In this document: piece by piece, positions 51,520 through 64,000 of the stretch
Numbering within the stretch: the stretch's first letter is position 1
Layout of the letters: each line of letters starts with the position of its first letter
Assembly (NCBI GenBank): GCA_020055645.1
Contig: CM034548.1
Coordinates: 34,522,201 to 34,586,200 of the forward strand
Origin: Tomocerus qinae
Lineage: Eukaryota; Arthropoda; Collembola; Entomobryomorpha; Tomoceridae
Direction: 5' to 3'
DNA length: 64,000 nt
The notes under the pieces: model-generated
The model's database searches: none
Seen by the model: the letters and a program-made list of their open reading frames with translations, nothing else
What the model was told of the DNA's origin: nothing
Program-made: the position numbers and the translations under genes

Positions 51520-54329
51520 TTAACTTATTGCTAGCATAGGTCTATTCCCTTGAGCGTCGTTATACTAGAAATTGGCCTCGATTTGTAATTTTGATTTACT
51601 CACTGATGATGACATTGGAATATTGTCTAAAATTTTGGAAGAGTATTAGGATATATTAAATTCTGTTTATAACCTTTAACCGTGATCAAATTAACTTTAT
51701 AAAGGAAGCAATTAATGTTTAAATGTTTTGAAGATATAATAATGATAACTATGTGATTCAGAGTATAATATGATTATTATATACTGGTATATACAATGAT
51801 AGCCACGATTATTGAAATGTTATTTCTATCACTAACTATCATGAAAGTTAGGACAGCAGTAAATAACGATGTAGTCTCTGGATTTTCGTACAGAATGTAA
51901 ATACTGTATGTATTCTAATACCTATATAAATTTTGACCTTCCATAGAAAAACTTATGTGGATTTTGATATGAAAAAGTTACAACTATCTACTATATGGAT
52001 GCGTCACTTGTAACAGTGTGGGAGTGCTGACAGTTTAGAAATGAAGGCCTAACTTCTAAGACTGCCTTCCACATTCCAATCACTAATCACTGCCATTAGG
52101 CGGTTTCCATCTTTATAATCCCTTAGAAAAGAATTCAATGGATCCGTATATCTTTACATCGTGCTTTTCCCACATCGGAAAATCGCAGGAGTACAACAAT
52201 CGCAATACTAAATCTATCTCATAATTCATATATTTAATGTATGGGTTAGGTGATAGGTGCACAAATGATCTGAAGGTAATCAATATAAGTCTGGCAATGA
52301 CAAATGGTAACCATATACCTTGATATGATTGGCATGTTTACAACTAGACCTTCAATAGTCTGTATGCTTTAATAGTTTAGCTATAGAAATGAATGACGGT
52401 GAATACTTGGAATAAATATTTGTAAGGTAGAATGTTGGAATTGGGATGATCTGTATATTATCACAATATTATCTGTAGGAGTATAGTAAAATATCTAGTG
52501 CAAAATGTTGATTATATTAAAATAAAATAGTTATCTAGATATCCAGTAATTCTCCTTGAACTATCCATCTAACCGCAAATGAGAATTGCAATGTTGTGTA
52601 TCTGACTTTCACATTCCTATCCTATGTTATGCTATATTGTCGGGGAAAGTTGATACAAGTTCACAATTTGCTAATAAGAGATGATACACGGTTTAAATCT
52701 GTATTAAAATTCCACAGTGGCTTTGAGATTTTCGCCATAAGTAAATATGATATCAAAATGCACCCTACTGCCTACGTAAGTTTGATCCCTGAGCAGAGAA
52801 ATCATTCCTCTATATTTCTCTCATGCCCAATAATAAAGGGAATCCACAATGGAAAGTTTGGGAAGTAATTTATTTCTTTCCGCAAAGAAGTGGTTCCCAG
52901 TCCTAGCATTCTTTGCCATGCAGTTTTACTTTGAAATTACAAGGCAGGAAAATAACCTATATCTCTTTGAACATAATAAAAGTAGTCTTTATGGTGTATG
53001 CATAACATGGCAATTTATTTTAGAGTATTGTTAGTATCTGACAAATATAGTCCTACTGAAAATACTATAATGGAGGGCGAGTGAATGAAAATGATGTATT
53101 TTTTAAACTCTCAGGTAGAATAAAGTATAGAATATGCTAATTTAAATCCAAATACTAAAAAATACAGCTAAATGTTGTATTATTTGTTCTTTGACAGTTG
53201 GTAGCGTTTTCCGGGTACCAGTGTAACAGTTTCGAAAGTTTTTAAATGAATACCTGCATGAAAGAAGTTGGACGAGATTGAATATTATCTGAATTAAAGT
53301 GTCCTACACGCAAATAGGGGAAAAATAAAGTTTAACAGATACTTACGCAAGTTTCGACAGAATCACCTTTGTGGAATGAAGTTCAGACTTTGGTAATGTG
53401 CATAGTTTACTATGTGATGTTGAATGTATATCTGTAATATAGTTATTTTGTGTTTCTATTTATGGGAGTTAAGAAGAAAGAGTTGTCAGAGAGGAAATAA
53501 TATATTTATCTAGTTAATTGAATAAGTTATTTATAAATTGGTAAATCTGATGAGTTTTTCTGTGAACAATATTATGTAGGACGGAGGACTGTGGTGAGAC
53601 TGTAGAGGAGGAGCAGATTGCGTGATGACAGACAACCACGAACTAAAAGAGACGAGCTTAAGGTATATTATGTAGAATTGTATTGTAGACTCCTAGGTAA
53701 GTGTGTTAAACCAATTCATTCGGCACTTATCTAATCCGGGATTGTTTTACGTAACAAATGGAGATGCGACGAGACAGAAATTCTCATATGGTGATAATAG
53801 AATCAAATCAACTGAGAAAATGAAACTTTGGTGTTGAGTGTACCTTTTCGGATTCTGACAGTGAGAAAAGTTAAGGAGAGGATGAATATGCAGTATTTAT
53901 AGTTGGGATGAATTTGTGCTAAGACTTGGGGATTTGAGTCCAGTTTAGTGGATTCGTTGTGTGCAAAAGGTAAACTGGAAGAGAACTGAATGGAGAGGAA
54001 TGCATTAAGAAGTTTAAGTTTAAGAAATATGCCGGAATGTGTATTTCATGGCGAAAGAAAAGGATAAATGAACAAAGACTGCACCTTCTGGCACTTTCCC
54101 TTGCTCCCCTGAGGGTTTTCAACGGATTGAACGAAGGAGAAAAAAGATTCACGACGGACACATAAAGCTACATGAATGAATGAAAACGATAAAAAGAACA
54201 GACCGGAAACTAAAAGAATGGTTAAAATTACCTTACAGAGTTGCTCGGGAAATCTCAGTAACGACTGGTATACGGAAATCCTTATTTGGTAAGGATGGAC
54301 AAGAGTTTGTTTGATGTGTCTGGAGTCCA
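51520..54329. other. Gene-poor stretch
   Basis: AT-rich to 53.5 kb, then purine-rich and somewhat GC-richer. Two adjacent frames at 52596-52868 and 52849-53034 overlap in different phases but match nothing I know. Confidence 0.3.
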
Positions 54330-54833
54330 GTGGATGTCGGGAACGGTGGCCAATTCCTTTTGGAGGCTTTCCTCAATGGAAAACGGATGTTTGTCAGATG
54401 CTGGAGGAAGAGAGAATGGAATGTCACTGGTTTTCGTCGTCACGTAAATCTCCTGTCTCAACAAAAACAAACTTGGAGAGTATTGGCAAATTTAAAGGGT
54501 AGTGCAGGAGCTGTTTCCGGTGTTTCATGCAAGAGAAGCTGTCCTAGACTTGTATCAGAAGTCGTCATCGGAAAATACGGGTTTTATACCAACGGGAAGA
54601 ATTTAGACCCAAAAAAATTGGCGCATAGCTTTTCTCATTTGAGCCGTACAGACGCTGCTCAATTCTACACGCTCAGTCTTTTCATCTCAATACTTTCGCG
54701 TCTATGGTCAAAGAAGAGAATCTCCAAGATTCAGATGCATGTACATAATATCGCATATGGTTGTACCTACGACCATCTCATGACTTGCCTTGGCTGTACT
54801 TACATAACTATCTATGAATATATAAGTACATAG
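54330..54833 (+). CDS. Unassigned 167-codon ORF
   Basis: Longest uninterrupted frame in the tail of the window. It is basic (RCWRKREWN, FRRHVNLLSQQKQTW) with a Ser/Lys-rich middle and a Cys/Tyr-rich end. No family is recognised. Just upstream, 54239-54289 is flanked by a good acceptor (CCTTACAG) and a GTAAGG donor. The opposite strand is also open for 62 codons over 54282-54470, so coding on either strand is uncertain, and the frame may simply reflect the locally higher GC content. Confidence 0.18.
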   Translation: MDVGNGGQFLLEAFLNGKRMFVRCWRKREWNVTGFRRHVNLLSQQKQTWRVLANLKGSAGAVSGVSCKRSCPRLVSEVVIGKYGFYTNGKNLDPKKLAHSFSHLSRTDAAQFYTLSLFISILSRLWSKKRISKIQMHVHNIAYGCTYDHLMTCLGCTYITIYEYIST

Positions 54834-57800
54834 TTCTAGAAATGCAATATGGCATGGCAATACCTCTCTCTCTCTGTCCTGCTCAGATACCTACTTTCTC
54901 CTAGCTCACAACTACATACATTTAATATTACAGAGTAGTACTCACATGCGATAGGGAGCAAAGCCTCGAGACGAGTCTCCATTCAATTGTCCATGAAATT
55001 CTCCTAACACCCAACCAACAAGGAAACGTAATTCCTCTCTGTTCGTAATAAATTTAGAAATATAGCCAAAGCAGATCAAGCCCGACTCACAACTAACACA
55101 ACATTCAAGTACTCTACTAATGTACACTTTCCTACTTAAATCACCAACCAGACTCACTCTCACATATCCCAACTCTATATATTTACAACCTACATACATC
55201 CGCCATGGAAAATTTAGAAAATCTCGTCTTACTCTTAATATCAGTCTCATATGACGCTGTAATTAGTCCTGTCCCCTGTCTAAAATGCCCTTGCCTTACA
55301 CTACACTAATGTACGTATAGCTTCTTTTACATACATCCCGTATCACCAATGCAAAGGAACCACTCACTAAAATAAAATTACATACAACTTACATGCAAAG
55401 ATAATACTAGGCCACAGAACACTTTGTGCTCTAGTTATTAGTTACTTCCACTTGTTTATCGTCCACTCTCTCAAGATCCTCGTGCTTCAGTCTCTGTGGA
55501 GTCTCTCTTGCTAGATACACAACAGGTCCTACTATACCTACATTTGCGTTGCCATAATCAACACTCTTCGGTATTTCATCTGTACAAAATATTTTCACGT
55601 CCGCGATAAAACCTACAAATCCATAAAACGTATTTCAGTCTCATACTCTGATTGGTTTATTCATTTCCAACAGATTTTGCTCATTCCATTTTTATTTTAG
55701 TAACTAGTGAAACAAATCAATACCTAGTTAAAATTGTGTTGCCTCATCATAACTTACATCGAAATTCCATTAGTCGTATATAGTAGTTATAAATAGTGTA
55801 GAATTAAAAGGAATGTTTCTATTTCTCCATTTCCATAGTGTATCGACCATTTGCTACAGATGCTAGCCACCTGCAAATTAAATATGCAGGGAATCAGAGT
55901 TATTTGTAATTCCGTCTGCTAGTCACTATAGTATAAATAATGTAATGTGGCATGATAATGTAATGTGGTATCCAAGACGCACCCTAACCCATCTCTAAAA
56001 GTTAATGTAAACCAAATGAAACCGAAATAGCCAAGAACTCTGAGCTTTCTACTTTGCCTACTTCAAATCTGCTTTCATTTGCACCATCCTATCACTAGGT
56101 ATCATTTCTTCTAAACTCTGTGTACACTTTCCTATAATATATAGACTACGTGTTGAGTACGTGTTTATGATCTTTGGGTGGATGGATTTTCTAGTGCTCC
56201 GTATCTACTTCCAAATATTCTACTTGGCTATACACTAAGTATCTTAATGCTATATGAAAAGATGAGACTAGCTGAACACAACTTCCCTCCTCTGCATTAT
56301 CAAAGCCCAAGAATTAAAGTTAAGTTCGACATGGAGAAAGCTTCAAACTTTCCCTTACTTATCTTACAATGTCCTGCCTATCCTTATATTACATACATAA
56401 TACCTACTTAATATATTAACATTGTATACCAACTTAATCGCAAGTTAGATTAAACCATATCAATAGTAAGCTTACACCATCCCTCCTCCGCTTCTAGTCT
56501 TCGGACGCTGATGAGATTTGTCTGAAGAGCTTATTTTTTACTGTAACACTTTTTTCCTGGTATATTAAACTTGATGTGATTTCTGAGTAATTGTAAATAA
56601 AAAATTTCCCAAGTTCCCTATTCCCTCATCAGTATTACATTTACCTACTTATGTGATGCATTCGTTCATCTGCATCAAATACAAGATACTTTCTAATTTG
56701 CAAGTAATTTATAATTTTTTAATTTACATGCACAAACTACACTAATTAAAAATTGTTCTTTTCATAGCTTGCCATCCAGAAAGATAATTAAAAGGTTTTA
56801 AGCTACCCTTCTACTTATAATTCTAAAAAATGCTGACGTAGTTTACATTACGTGCAATGCAGTCTTTTAATCCTTAATTAACTATTTTATAATTACCATC
56901 TTCAAAGTTTAAGTTTCTGGATAATTAAGCCTGCCTGAAGTATTTAGTTCATTAGTTAATAAGTTTCATATCCATATCAATCTATCAAACTTTGTTTAAT
57001 GTGATTCAATAGAGCCCGTATCCCATTGAATCATTGGGTAGGGTAATATATTTCATCTGATCCTCTTTTAGAAATTTTATATTTCAATACTATTCATATA
57101 CATGTTCAATTTTGGAGAGTTTAGAAATTCTTTTTTAATTCTGCATGTCCAATTCCGTCGGGAATTGGTTTTGATTGCATTAAAAAAATTTGAAAACTTG
57201 ATAGTAATATTCCAAACGGATGTGTTTCAAGACAAACCGCAATAAGAGCATCTTATTGCATGATACAAATAAATGCAATAGATTAAATGCTAGTTGGGAC
57301 GTCTTGAGTAGAATAATAGATAAATTCAATCTGTAGCATCATTGAGGAGCATTATCAGAGTAGATCTGCACAAAGACAAATAAAAAAGAAGGTCATTGGT
57401 TTACAAGTGCAATTTAAAGTAAAAGGCCAAGTATTTTGTGGATTTTTATTGAATCCAGTTGCTACTGTTTTAGTAATTAAGTGGGTAGTGGGATGTCAAG
57501 TGACTTATAAAAATGAGGTATAGGGAGTGAGTAGTACAATATAGCAGGATTTGAGAAACGTCTTGACGTTACGCTTGGCGGTGGACGTCATGGCCAACCC
57601 ACGGTTATTTCACTGCAAGCAAACATAACCTTGCTCTCTCCTCCTGTTTTCTATCCTCCCCATTCAGTACTTGTGTATTGGATAACTAAGCATACAACGG
57701 AATAAAAGCGTTCTAATGGAAAGTCTCATCATTCCCTTGCACTCATCGTCATCATCTGACTTTTTTGCAATATTATATTAGAGAATTATATCATAAATAT

Positions 57801-60800
57801 GTACTTCCTTATGAACAGAGCCTATAAGTCCTTGTCCTGCCCTGCGAGATACATTAGCTCTTCTATTTGCTCAAAACAATTCATTTCAACATTGTAACGA
57901 TCCCTGAATCCTCTATATGTGTGGCGTAAATAACTACAGACTCGGAGAAAGCTATGGAGAAAGTTAAGCCAAAAACGAGAAGGGAAAGCCATGTAGTACC
58001 GATACCGTAAATCCTGGAATGAATCCTGGCCGTCAGAAATATCTTGCTAGGGGTTCTAAATTTACATTTCAAATTGCTCCACCTAAAAACGGAAATCCGT
58101 GGGGATAGTGGAAGAAATGTTAGATTGGAGACTTAGGAGTATATGTTTAGAGAAATTTGGGTTTTTACGGTGAAGAGTCACGTATTACGTACGTAGAAAG
58201 AGGGCACCATCAAAATTCCAGTACAATACTGCATTACATATACGAAAACAAATTCCCTGTCTTTCCGTCTCATTCTCCGTCATTTACTTTGTTTCCCCTG
58301 TGCGGTTTGGCTGGTGCTATTGTTGGACGCATACAAATAAATACGTTCACTCCACATATGGGAAACGTAAGATATCTAATCACTCTCGGAGCATTTTTTT
58401 GCTCTTTATTTTACTCTATCTGCACAATCTGTAGAGAGAAAGAGAAGAAGTCATCTCAAAAGATCTTCCATTGTTATCTCACAGATGAATTGAATTCAAT
58501 CTTCTCTGTCCGAATTCTCCACTCTCTCGTCCATACTTAAATATATATGTATGTATGTATCTATGGAGAGAAGTGCACGCCGAGGATCCTTCATTCCACT
58601 AAATTAGTGTTTATTTTCATTTAGACGGAATTAAAGGACGAGACAAGTCGGAGAGACAGAAGACGATGCTCTTTAGCTCCCACTCCACTCTCCTCCCTAC
58701 TTATCTCTAACGATTTAACTATCTAACAATAATATACAACCATACATAGATCGCAAATGATCATTTCCCTCGACTTTACTAGACCCAGATTCCAATTGTA
58801 ATACATTAATACAACTACGGCCTAATGTTATTAACCTTGTCGCCTCTGTCTCAACTTTCAACTACGTATTTCTGTCTATGTGATGCTCTACGTGTCTTTA
58901 CTGCTAAATCAACTCCTTCCGAATGGCAAAACAGAAATAGCTACACATACATATTCTCAGAATACTGATCATATACACTTAATGCTACCTAACTGTAGAA
59001 TATCTACAAACAATTGTAATAATCAAACAATAACTAACAACTTAAACAAGAAACTGTCCTTAGTTATTATAATAATATTATTGGGCCTATTCAGTTAATG
59101 TTCTAGCGAGTGCTGCTAATATAACAATAATATATTATCTTATTTAATGACATTTTTGTGGTGGTGAAAATTAGTATTAGACTGAGAATGAGCATTAAAA
59201 ATAAAGAATCTCAAAAATCCTAACTACATCAGATAACGTGCTGAAAGTATGGCTTTAAATTTCTAAGGAAAATAAAGATAAATGAATCCTTTCCCTTACA
59301 CGTAAGAAATGACTTTTGCAACCGTTGGGACGCAACTTTCTAATAATACGCATTCCATTGCCCTATTTTCTGTGTTTAGAAGAAAATTGTTGTGTGCCTA
59401 CTTACTTGTGGAACTTGAAAAAGTACTTCTGCATAGAGCAAATCAAGATACTCGAAAGTTAGTTTCCAATTATAAAAATAATGTACAGTCTTACTTTTTA
59501 TGTGACCTTTAGAAGTTTAAGCTAAGCGATTAAGTTTTTTGGCGAGGCGGAAATATGTTAATTTATTAGCATCCCGGACCCAAGTCCACATGATTCTCTT
59601 CTCTGAAGAGTTTGTATCTGTGCGAATATAATAATGTTCTTAGCATACCAACCTACAAGCAAAGACGCCCACCAGCAGCCTTATGATTCAAAATAATTGG
59701 CACAGAAATCCTTTGGCATATAAAATGCAAATGAGTCATCAGATTTCCACATATTTGATACACAATTAAGACAATGCAGCGTTTAAATACCTAGGACATT
59801 GTTTGTTTGCCCATTTAGCTTAATTTAACATTCATTCGTTTTTAATTGTATTCATTCAAATACGCGTTATAATTATTTGATAAATTACGCCACGAGCAAT
59901 ATTTGTAACAAATTGTATTAATTCGTCGAGTATTAATTGCGTTCGGACGAAAAAATCCAATAAATAAATTACGGTATGTGACAAAGGCAATCACATGGAA
60001 ATTCATTTAAGATCGAATGTTTTGTAGCGTGTAATTTGTTGAAATATCGAACAGAAAACAGATGTTTGAATCTCTAATCTATTTTAAGAAATACTAAGGA
60101 GGAAAGTATCAACTGTTTTTGCGGCCGATGAGGTGGATAGAACGTCATGACTATATCAAGGATTATCTATTATTCCCATTCCTTTGACAATTTCCATTTG
60201 ATATGAATTTGCATTCAATATCCATACATTTCTTTTTTACATTCTATTTTATGTTTTGAAGAAACGATAACCTACTCTCGAGGTTTATTAAAACTGTGGC
60301 CCAGACTCCATGTTAAACTAGGCTAAAATGAGGCGCAGCATTTTTTTCGTCTAATTATTAAATGACAGTACTATAGATAAAAAGTGGCTGTTAAAATGTC
60401 GCAAATGATGGCAAAATGTAAATTGTTATTTGCAATTAAGCCACAAAACTGTTTCCCTAAATTTTAAATATGATAAATTCAATCTTGTTGAAAGTCGAGA
60501 CATTATTCTCACTCTGACTATGCCTAAAGATATTTTACCTACTTAGTACTACCGTTAGTAATGATATTTTCGTTATGTCGCCATTCCTCATAGTCGTATA
60601 ATATTGAATATATTGTTTGGTTCCTTACGGTAAAATTAATTTTTTTTAAAGTGTTAGCGATTTAGCATTCTTGTTTGGAAGGTAAGAAATAAGTAACTTT
60701 TCAATGTACCACATTTTAATATGCTTCATTTAAAGTTAATTTCATGGAATCTTAAAACGTAACTATCTACCGTAATAAGAAACTATAGTAAATCTACTTT

Positions 60801-62284
60801 TTTTATTTCTATTAGATACATAAGTATATTGACGTTGTATCATTGCTACTTAGATTTAATAAATATAGAAATATAATCAATATTTCAACACGTATAACTT
60901 AGGCCAAATATACAGTCAGTTTTGTAGCTTCGATATAAGAATCTTTAGAGTACTCTTTGAAATATTATCTTAAATGTAAGAATGACACAGGTTCAAGGGA
61001 AATTCCTTTTCAGTTTGCTATGTGAGGTAGGATGAAGTAGCACACGGATGCAATAAGCAAAATATTTCATTATTGGTGAGGTAAAATCTACTCGAAATTT
61101 CAATAACAGTACTTCATCTCAATACTATCCAGTATCCAGACATTTTAAGAGGATTAATAATCCAGTATAAACTTAATTTCAAACCATATTTAAGGTATGC
61201 ATTATATATACATTATAAGACTTCACTTTCTAAAGAAGGTTTGAGTAGCTAATTAATATCTTCTCCCGCCTACATACGAATATCTCCTTTTAAATGCCTT
61301 GGTATATATTTCATAATTTTCATAACCACTATTGTCTCGGATAAGCGTTTATATCAAGGATTTGCTCAAATTTTCTCTGCTTGACATTTATTTCTCGTGT
61401 TCTCACGTAAGAATTAGTAACAGTATGAGTATGACAGTAATCTAATATGACGAGCAACGATAACCCACTAAATAAACTCCAATTAGTGCTTAATTTAAGA
61501 TTCCGCATGAAGAATGTGAATGTGACGCCGTGCGTGATGTGATGACTTATTAAATTCATACGAAAACTTCGTTTGTGCTTAAGGCTACCTCGACTACCAA
61601 TTTTCTGCATACCTCGCTCGTGATGTTATCTGTAAACGATGAAACCTGGTCAACTAACAAGTAGTGGAGAAATACATGTTCATGTTACATGTGAATGTGA
61701 ATATAATTTTTTACTGCTGTAGATGTTATTGCGACGTCATAGAATTATTACCATATCGAATCTTGTCATTTCCTGCGATTAATAGGATAATTTCCAAAAT
61801 CTGAATCTCACATCGTGGGTAGTAAGCCAAACTTGGTCTCAAAAAAGAGGGTGGCTTCTTTTTAACTTTGTTGTCGTTGTCGTTAACCATTTTAAAATTA
61901 GAGCTGTGCAATGTATAACTTGTAAATTTTCATTCTAAAGCCCAAAATTTGGCCAATTTTCTTGGTTTTATTATCAACAATGTTAAAAAATGGAGCCTTA
62001 CACGCCTTTAGTAGATAAAATGCCAAGTATCGGGGACGAAAAACTAAAGCTGACCATCTTTTGAATCAGGAAACAACATAGCAAACATATAAAGGAACAA
62101 AAAGGTATCTTCTTGCTTTATTTTTATTTTGATTTAGCAATTTGTCCCACTTACTTAACTTATAATATGTCTACCCCCGTGCATGTGAATAAAAAGGTTA
62201 AAAAGTGAAAAAGAACTGCTGCTAAAAGAAGCCTTTAAAAAAAGAAGGCGCCTTTTTGTTCGCTATTTGAAATGAGTCCAAATA
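54834..62284. other. Long gene-poor stretch
   Basis: No splice-flanked, family-like coding block was found. GC-richer patches occur at about 57.54-57.70 kb (with GACGTCA-like and TTGACGTT motifs) and 58.1-58.7 kb, and could be promoters or non-coding exons. A CT-rich microsatellite lies near 54.86-54.88 kb and GTAT repeats near 58.55 kb. The 102- and 127-codon frames at 54942-55250 (-) and 58157-58540 (+) look like chance. Confidence 0.35.
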
Positions 62285-62755
62285 TTGGAAATGTGTATGG
62301 TAGCCGAGGCAGCCTTAACTTGCTTACCTAATTCGAAGTTCAGTTTTCGTAGAACTCATACTCCACGGCGAAAATACTCAACACCAACCGAGACGGATAT
62401 TTCTCAGGCTATGAAATATTATAGTCTATTCGCCGTTGTAAAATATATTATTCATATCAGAATTTTCCCATTATACCACAGATTCGTTGGTTACATTTAC
62501 AACTGGAACCATGCGAACTCTTGTAAATATTTTTTTGTCGATTGCCTAATATTTTATGTACGCGGTTGCTTCTATAACATATTACATTTACCATATTTCT
62601 TGATACTATTTTATTGCCATCATATATTATTATGTCCAAAATGTTCCATGTGCTCATGCAGCGTAGAAACAAAATACTACTATCAGACGGAAAAACGGTG
62701 GGTTGTCAAAATTTGCAATGTCAGCTTCAAGATGGCGATGAAGTTTGTTTTTTAA
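62285..62755 (+). CDS. Unassigned 156-codon ORF, Tyr/Phe/Cys-rich
   Basis: An open frame with a basic N-terminal part (RRTHTPRRKYSTPTETD) and hydrophobic, Tyr/Phe-rich stretches that could span a membrane. No family is recognised and the base composition does not differ from its surroundings. It is long for chance in AT-rich DNA but has no other support. Confidence 0.15.
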   Translation: MEMCMVAEAALTCLPNSKFSFRRTHTPRRKYSTPTETDISQAMKYYSLFAVVKYIIHIRIFPLYHRFVGYIYNWNHANSCKYFFVDCLIFYVRGCFYNILHLPYFLILFYCHHILLCPKCSMCSCSVETKYYYQTEKRWVVKICNVSFKMAMKFVF

Positions 62756-64000
62756 ATGTTCGGTGGGATAATATATAGGGCTTTAATGGAATAATCATCA
62801 TCTAGAATAAATCTGTGGATCAAAAGAAGTGCTGGCAATGTCTTGTTGTATGCATAATAAATGAAGCACATTTGCAATGAGATTGATGGGAATGGGTTAC
62901 TAATGCAATAAATGCAATTACGATAACGGTATAGAAAACGGAATACATATAAATGTCTACTTTATTTGAGAATACACTTTCCAAATACCTCAAATTGGAA
63001 GAGAGTTGACAAATACAAACGCAGTGAATGTATAAAGCAATTAATAGTAATTTGTGTATTTAACACTCATTTGAAAATAAACGATCCATTTGTAAATACG
63101 GGTACCCAGTGCCCAGCTTATAACATTAAATTAGCCACGAATTTATCCTGAGTGTACAGATATTCCCCTGCTAATGGCATAATGCAAAAATAGCGAAGCT
63201 TTCCTTTTTTCGTGTAGTATACGATTTATACGTATGCAAAATGGGAAATGGAACTGCCTGCATACAAAGTAATACATAATGTTATTATAGCAGTCTAGTA
63301 GGGTCTTTGGAAACTTAATAAATATACACAAAAGCAGATAGCGTAAAGTTTGAGTTGTGCAATATCATTATGTTCCCTGCTTCTTGATCTAAATTCTACA
63401 TTTTGGTTTGGCTGCGTTGAATAACTTTTCCCGTAGACACGCTTGTGTATTCTGATTGCGTAGGGCCAAAGCTAATTAATTTACTTTCATGATTTTCCAC
63501 TGCGATGCATTTTTCAATGCGAATGCTGCCACTCTCCTACAGTTAGATTCAGAATTTGTAATGGCCCTGTCTATCATTTTCATTTTGCTATCTCGTTGCT
63601 ATCTCCCAAGTTGAAATGGGCAACTGTATAATCTGTATAAACACATTTTCATCCTATTCAATAATAATCATGAACAACCTCATGCCAGGCAAAAATCTTT
63701 AAAAGAATTGGCATTTGGCTGTAGATCTTTTTGCAAATATTTTTTAACTTTAATATTTTAAGGCTCATTTTATATTGGGGACGTAAATCCCCAATTTAGA
63801 ACTCAAAATTTTGATTAACCCTAGAACATGACTGACTTCGTTCCAACTGAGATTTTTTTTAGTTTGGTGTCCCCACTGGACATAGATGCCGTATAATCTC
63901 AGGATTCTTTGTTATATTTGTTAAGACTGTATTTCTTTAGATATATTTTTGAAGTTTTAATTGAAGTACAGTGGCTTTCAGTCATTTTAGTACCACAATA
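62756..64000. other. End of window, no gene seen
   Basis: AT-rich DNA without a convincing ORF. A TTAACCCTAGAAC motif at 63815 resembles a piggyBac-type terminus that would run out of the window; the hairpin TTGGGGA...TCCCCAA lies at about 63775-63795. Confidence 0.3.

Noticed and set aside
52596..53034. Two adjacent ORFs as a frameshifted retroelement gene
   Set aside because: Neither translation shows reverse transcriptase, integrase or gag motifs.
54942..55250. 102-codon minus-strand ORF
   Set aside because: No recognisable motif, no splice context; within the chance range for this composition.
58157..58540. 127-codon plus-strand ORF
   Set aside because: Lies in a GC-richer patch with fewer stops; the translation has no family-like features.

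Overview
This is a eukaryotic window, most likely from a pancrustacean arthropod. It is AT-rich, its genes have many introns (about 40 to 2,600 bp, mostly under 100) with GT..AG borders, and the genes are animal ones. The arthropod call rests on a calcitonin-like diuretic hormone (DH31) precursor. As I recall it, the mature peptide (starting [10 protein letters not shown], ending NFASGP-amide) is nearer to the decapod crustacean form than to the usual insect form. The compact introns would suit a springtail or other small pancrustacean better than a decapod; this is inference only.

Layout. At 3-1852 (+) lies the 3' end of a PHRF1 (PHD and RING finger protein 1) homologue. At 5381-7751 (+) there is a complete integrin-linked kinase (ILK). 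At 14339-19395 (+) there is a PAN3 deadenylase subunit. After a gene-poor stretch (19.4-30.7 kb) that holds a nested transposon, 30757-32258 (-) carries a small, very acidic, disordered protein behind a GC-rich 5' region. At 34787-35703 lies an inverted-repeat element with PIF/Harbinger-like ends and a broken MADF domain. At 38041-38727 (-) I infer a small helical protein from three exons. At 40066-41893 (+) there is a divergent SINA/SIAH-type RING ligase with a poly-Ser, basic C-terminal tail, followed by a 128-bp repeat array in its likely 3' UTR. At 44444-48007 (-) lies the DH31 precursor in three coding exons. From 48 kb to the end I find no secure gene, only repeats, a few unassigned ORFs and GC-richer patches.

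The genes do not form a pathway. They cover ubiquitin/RNAPII-associated function (PHRF1, SINA-like), adhesion (ILK), mRNA decay (PAN3) and neuroendocrine signalling (DH31). All exon joins were made by hand by matching reading phase across GT..AG borders and by recognising families from memory; no alignment or transcript was available.

The least ordinary structures are a 42-bp-repeat foldback element with a 9-bp target duplication (Mutator-like) that contains a hAT-type element with its own 8-bp duplication, the MADF-bearing Harbinger-like element, and a 3' UTR satellite behind the SINA-like gene.
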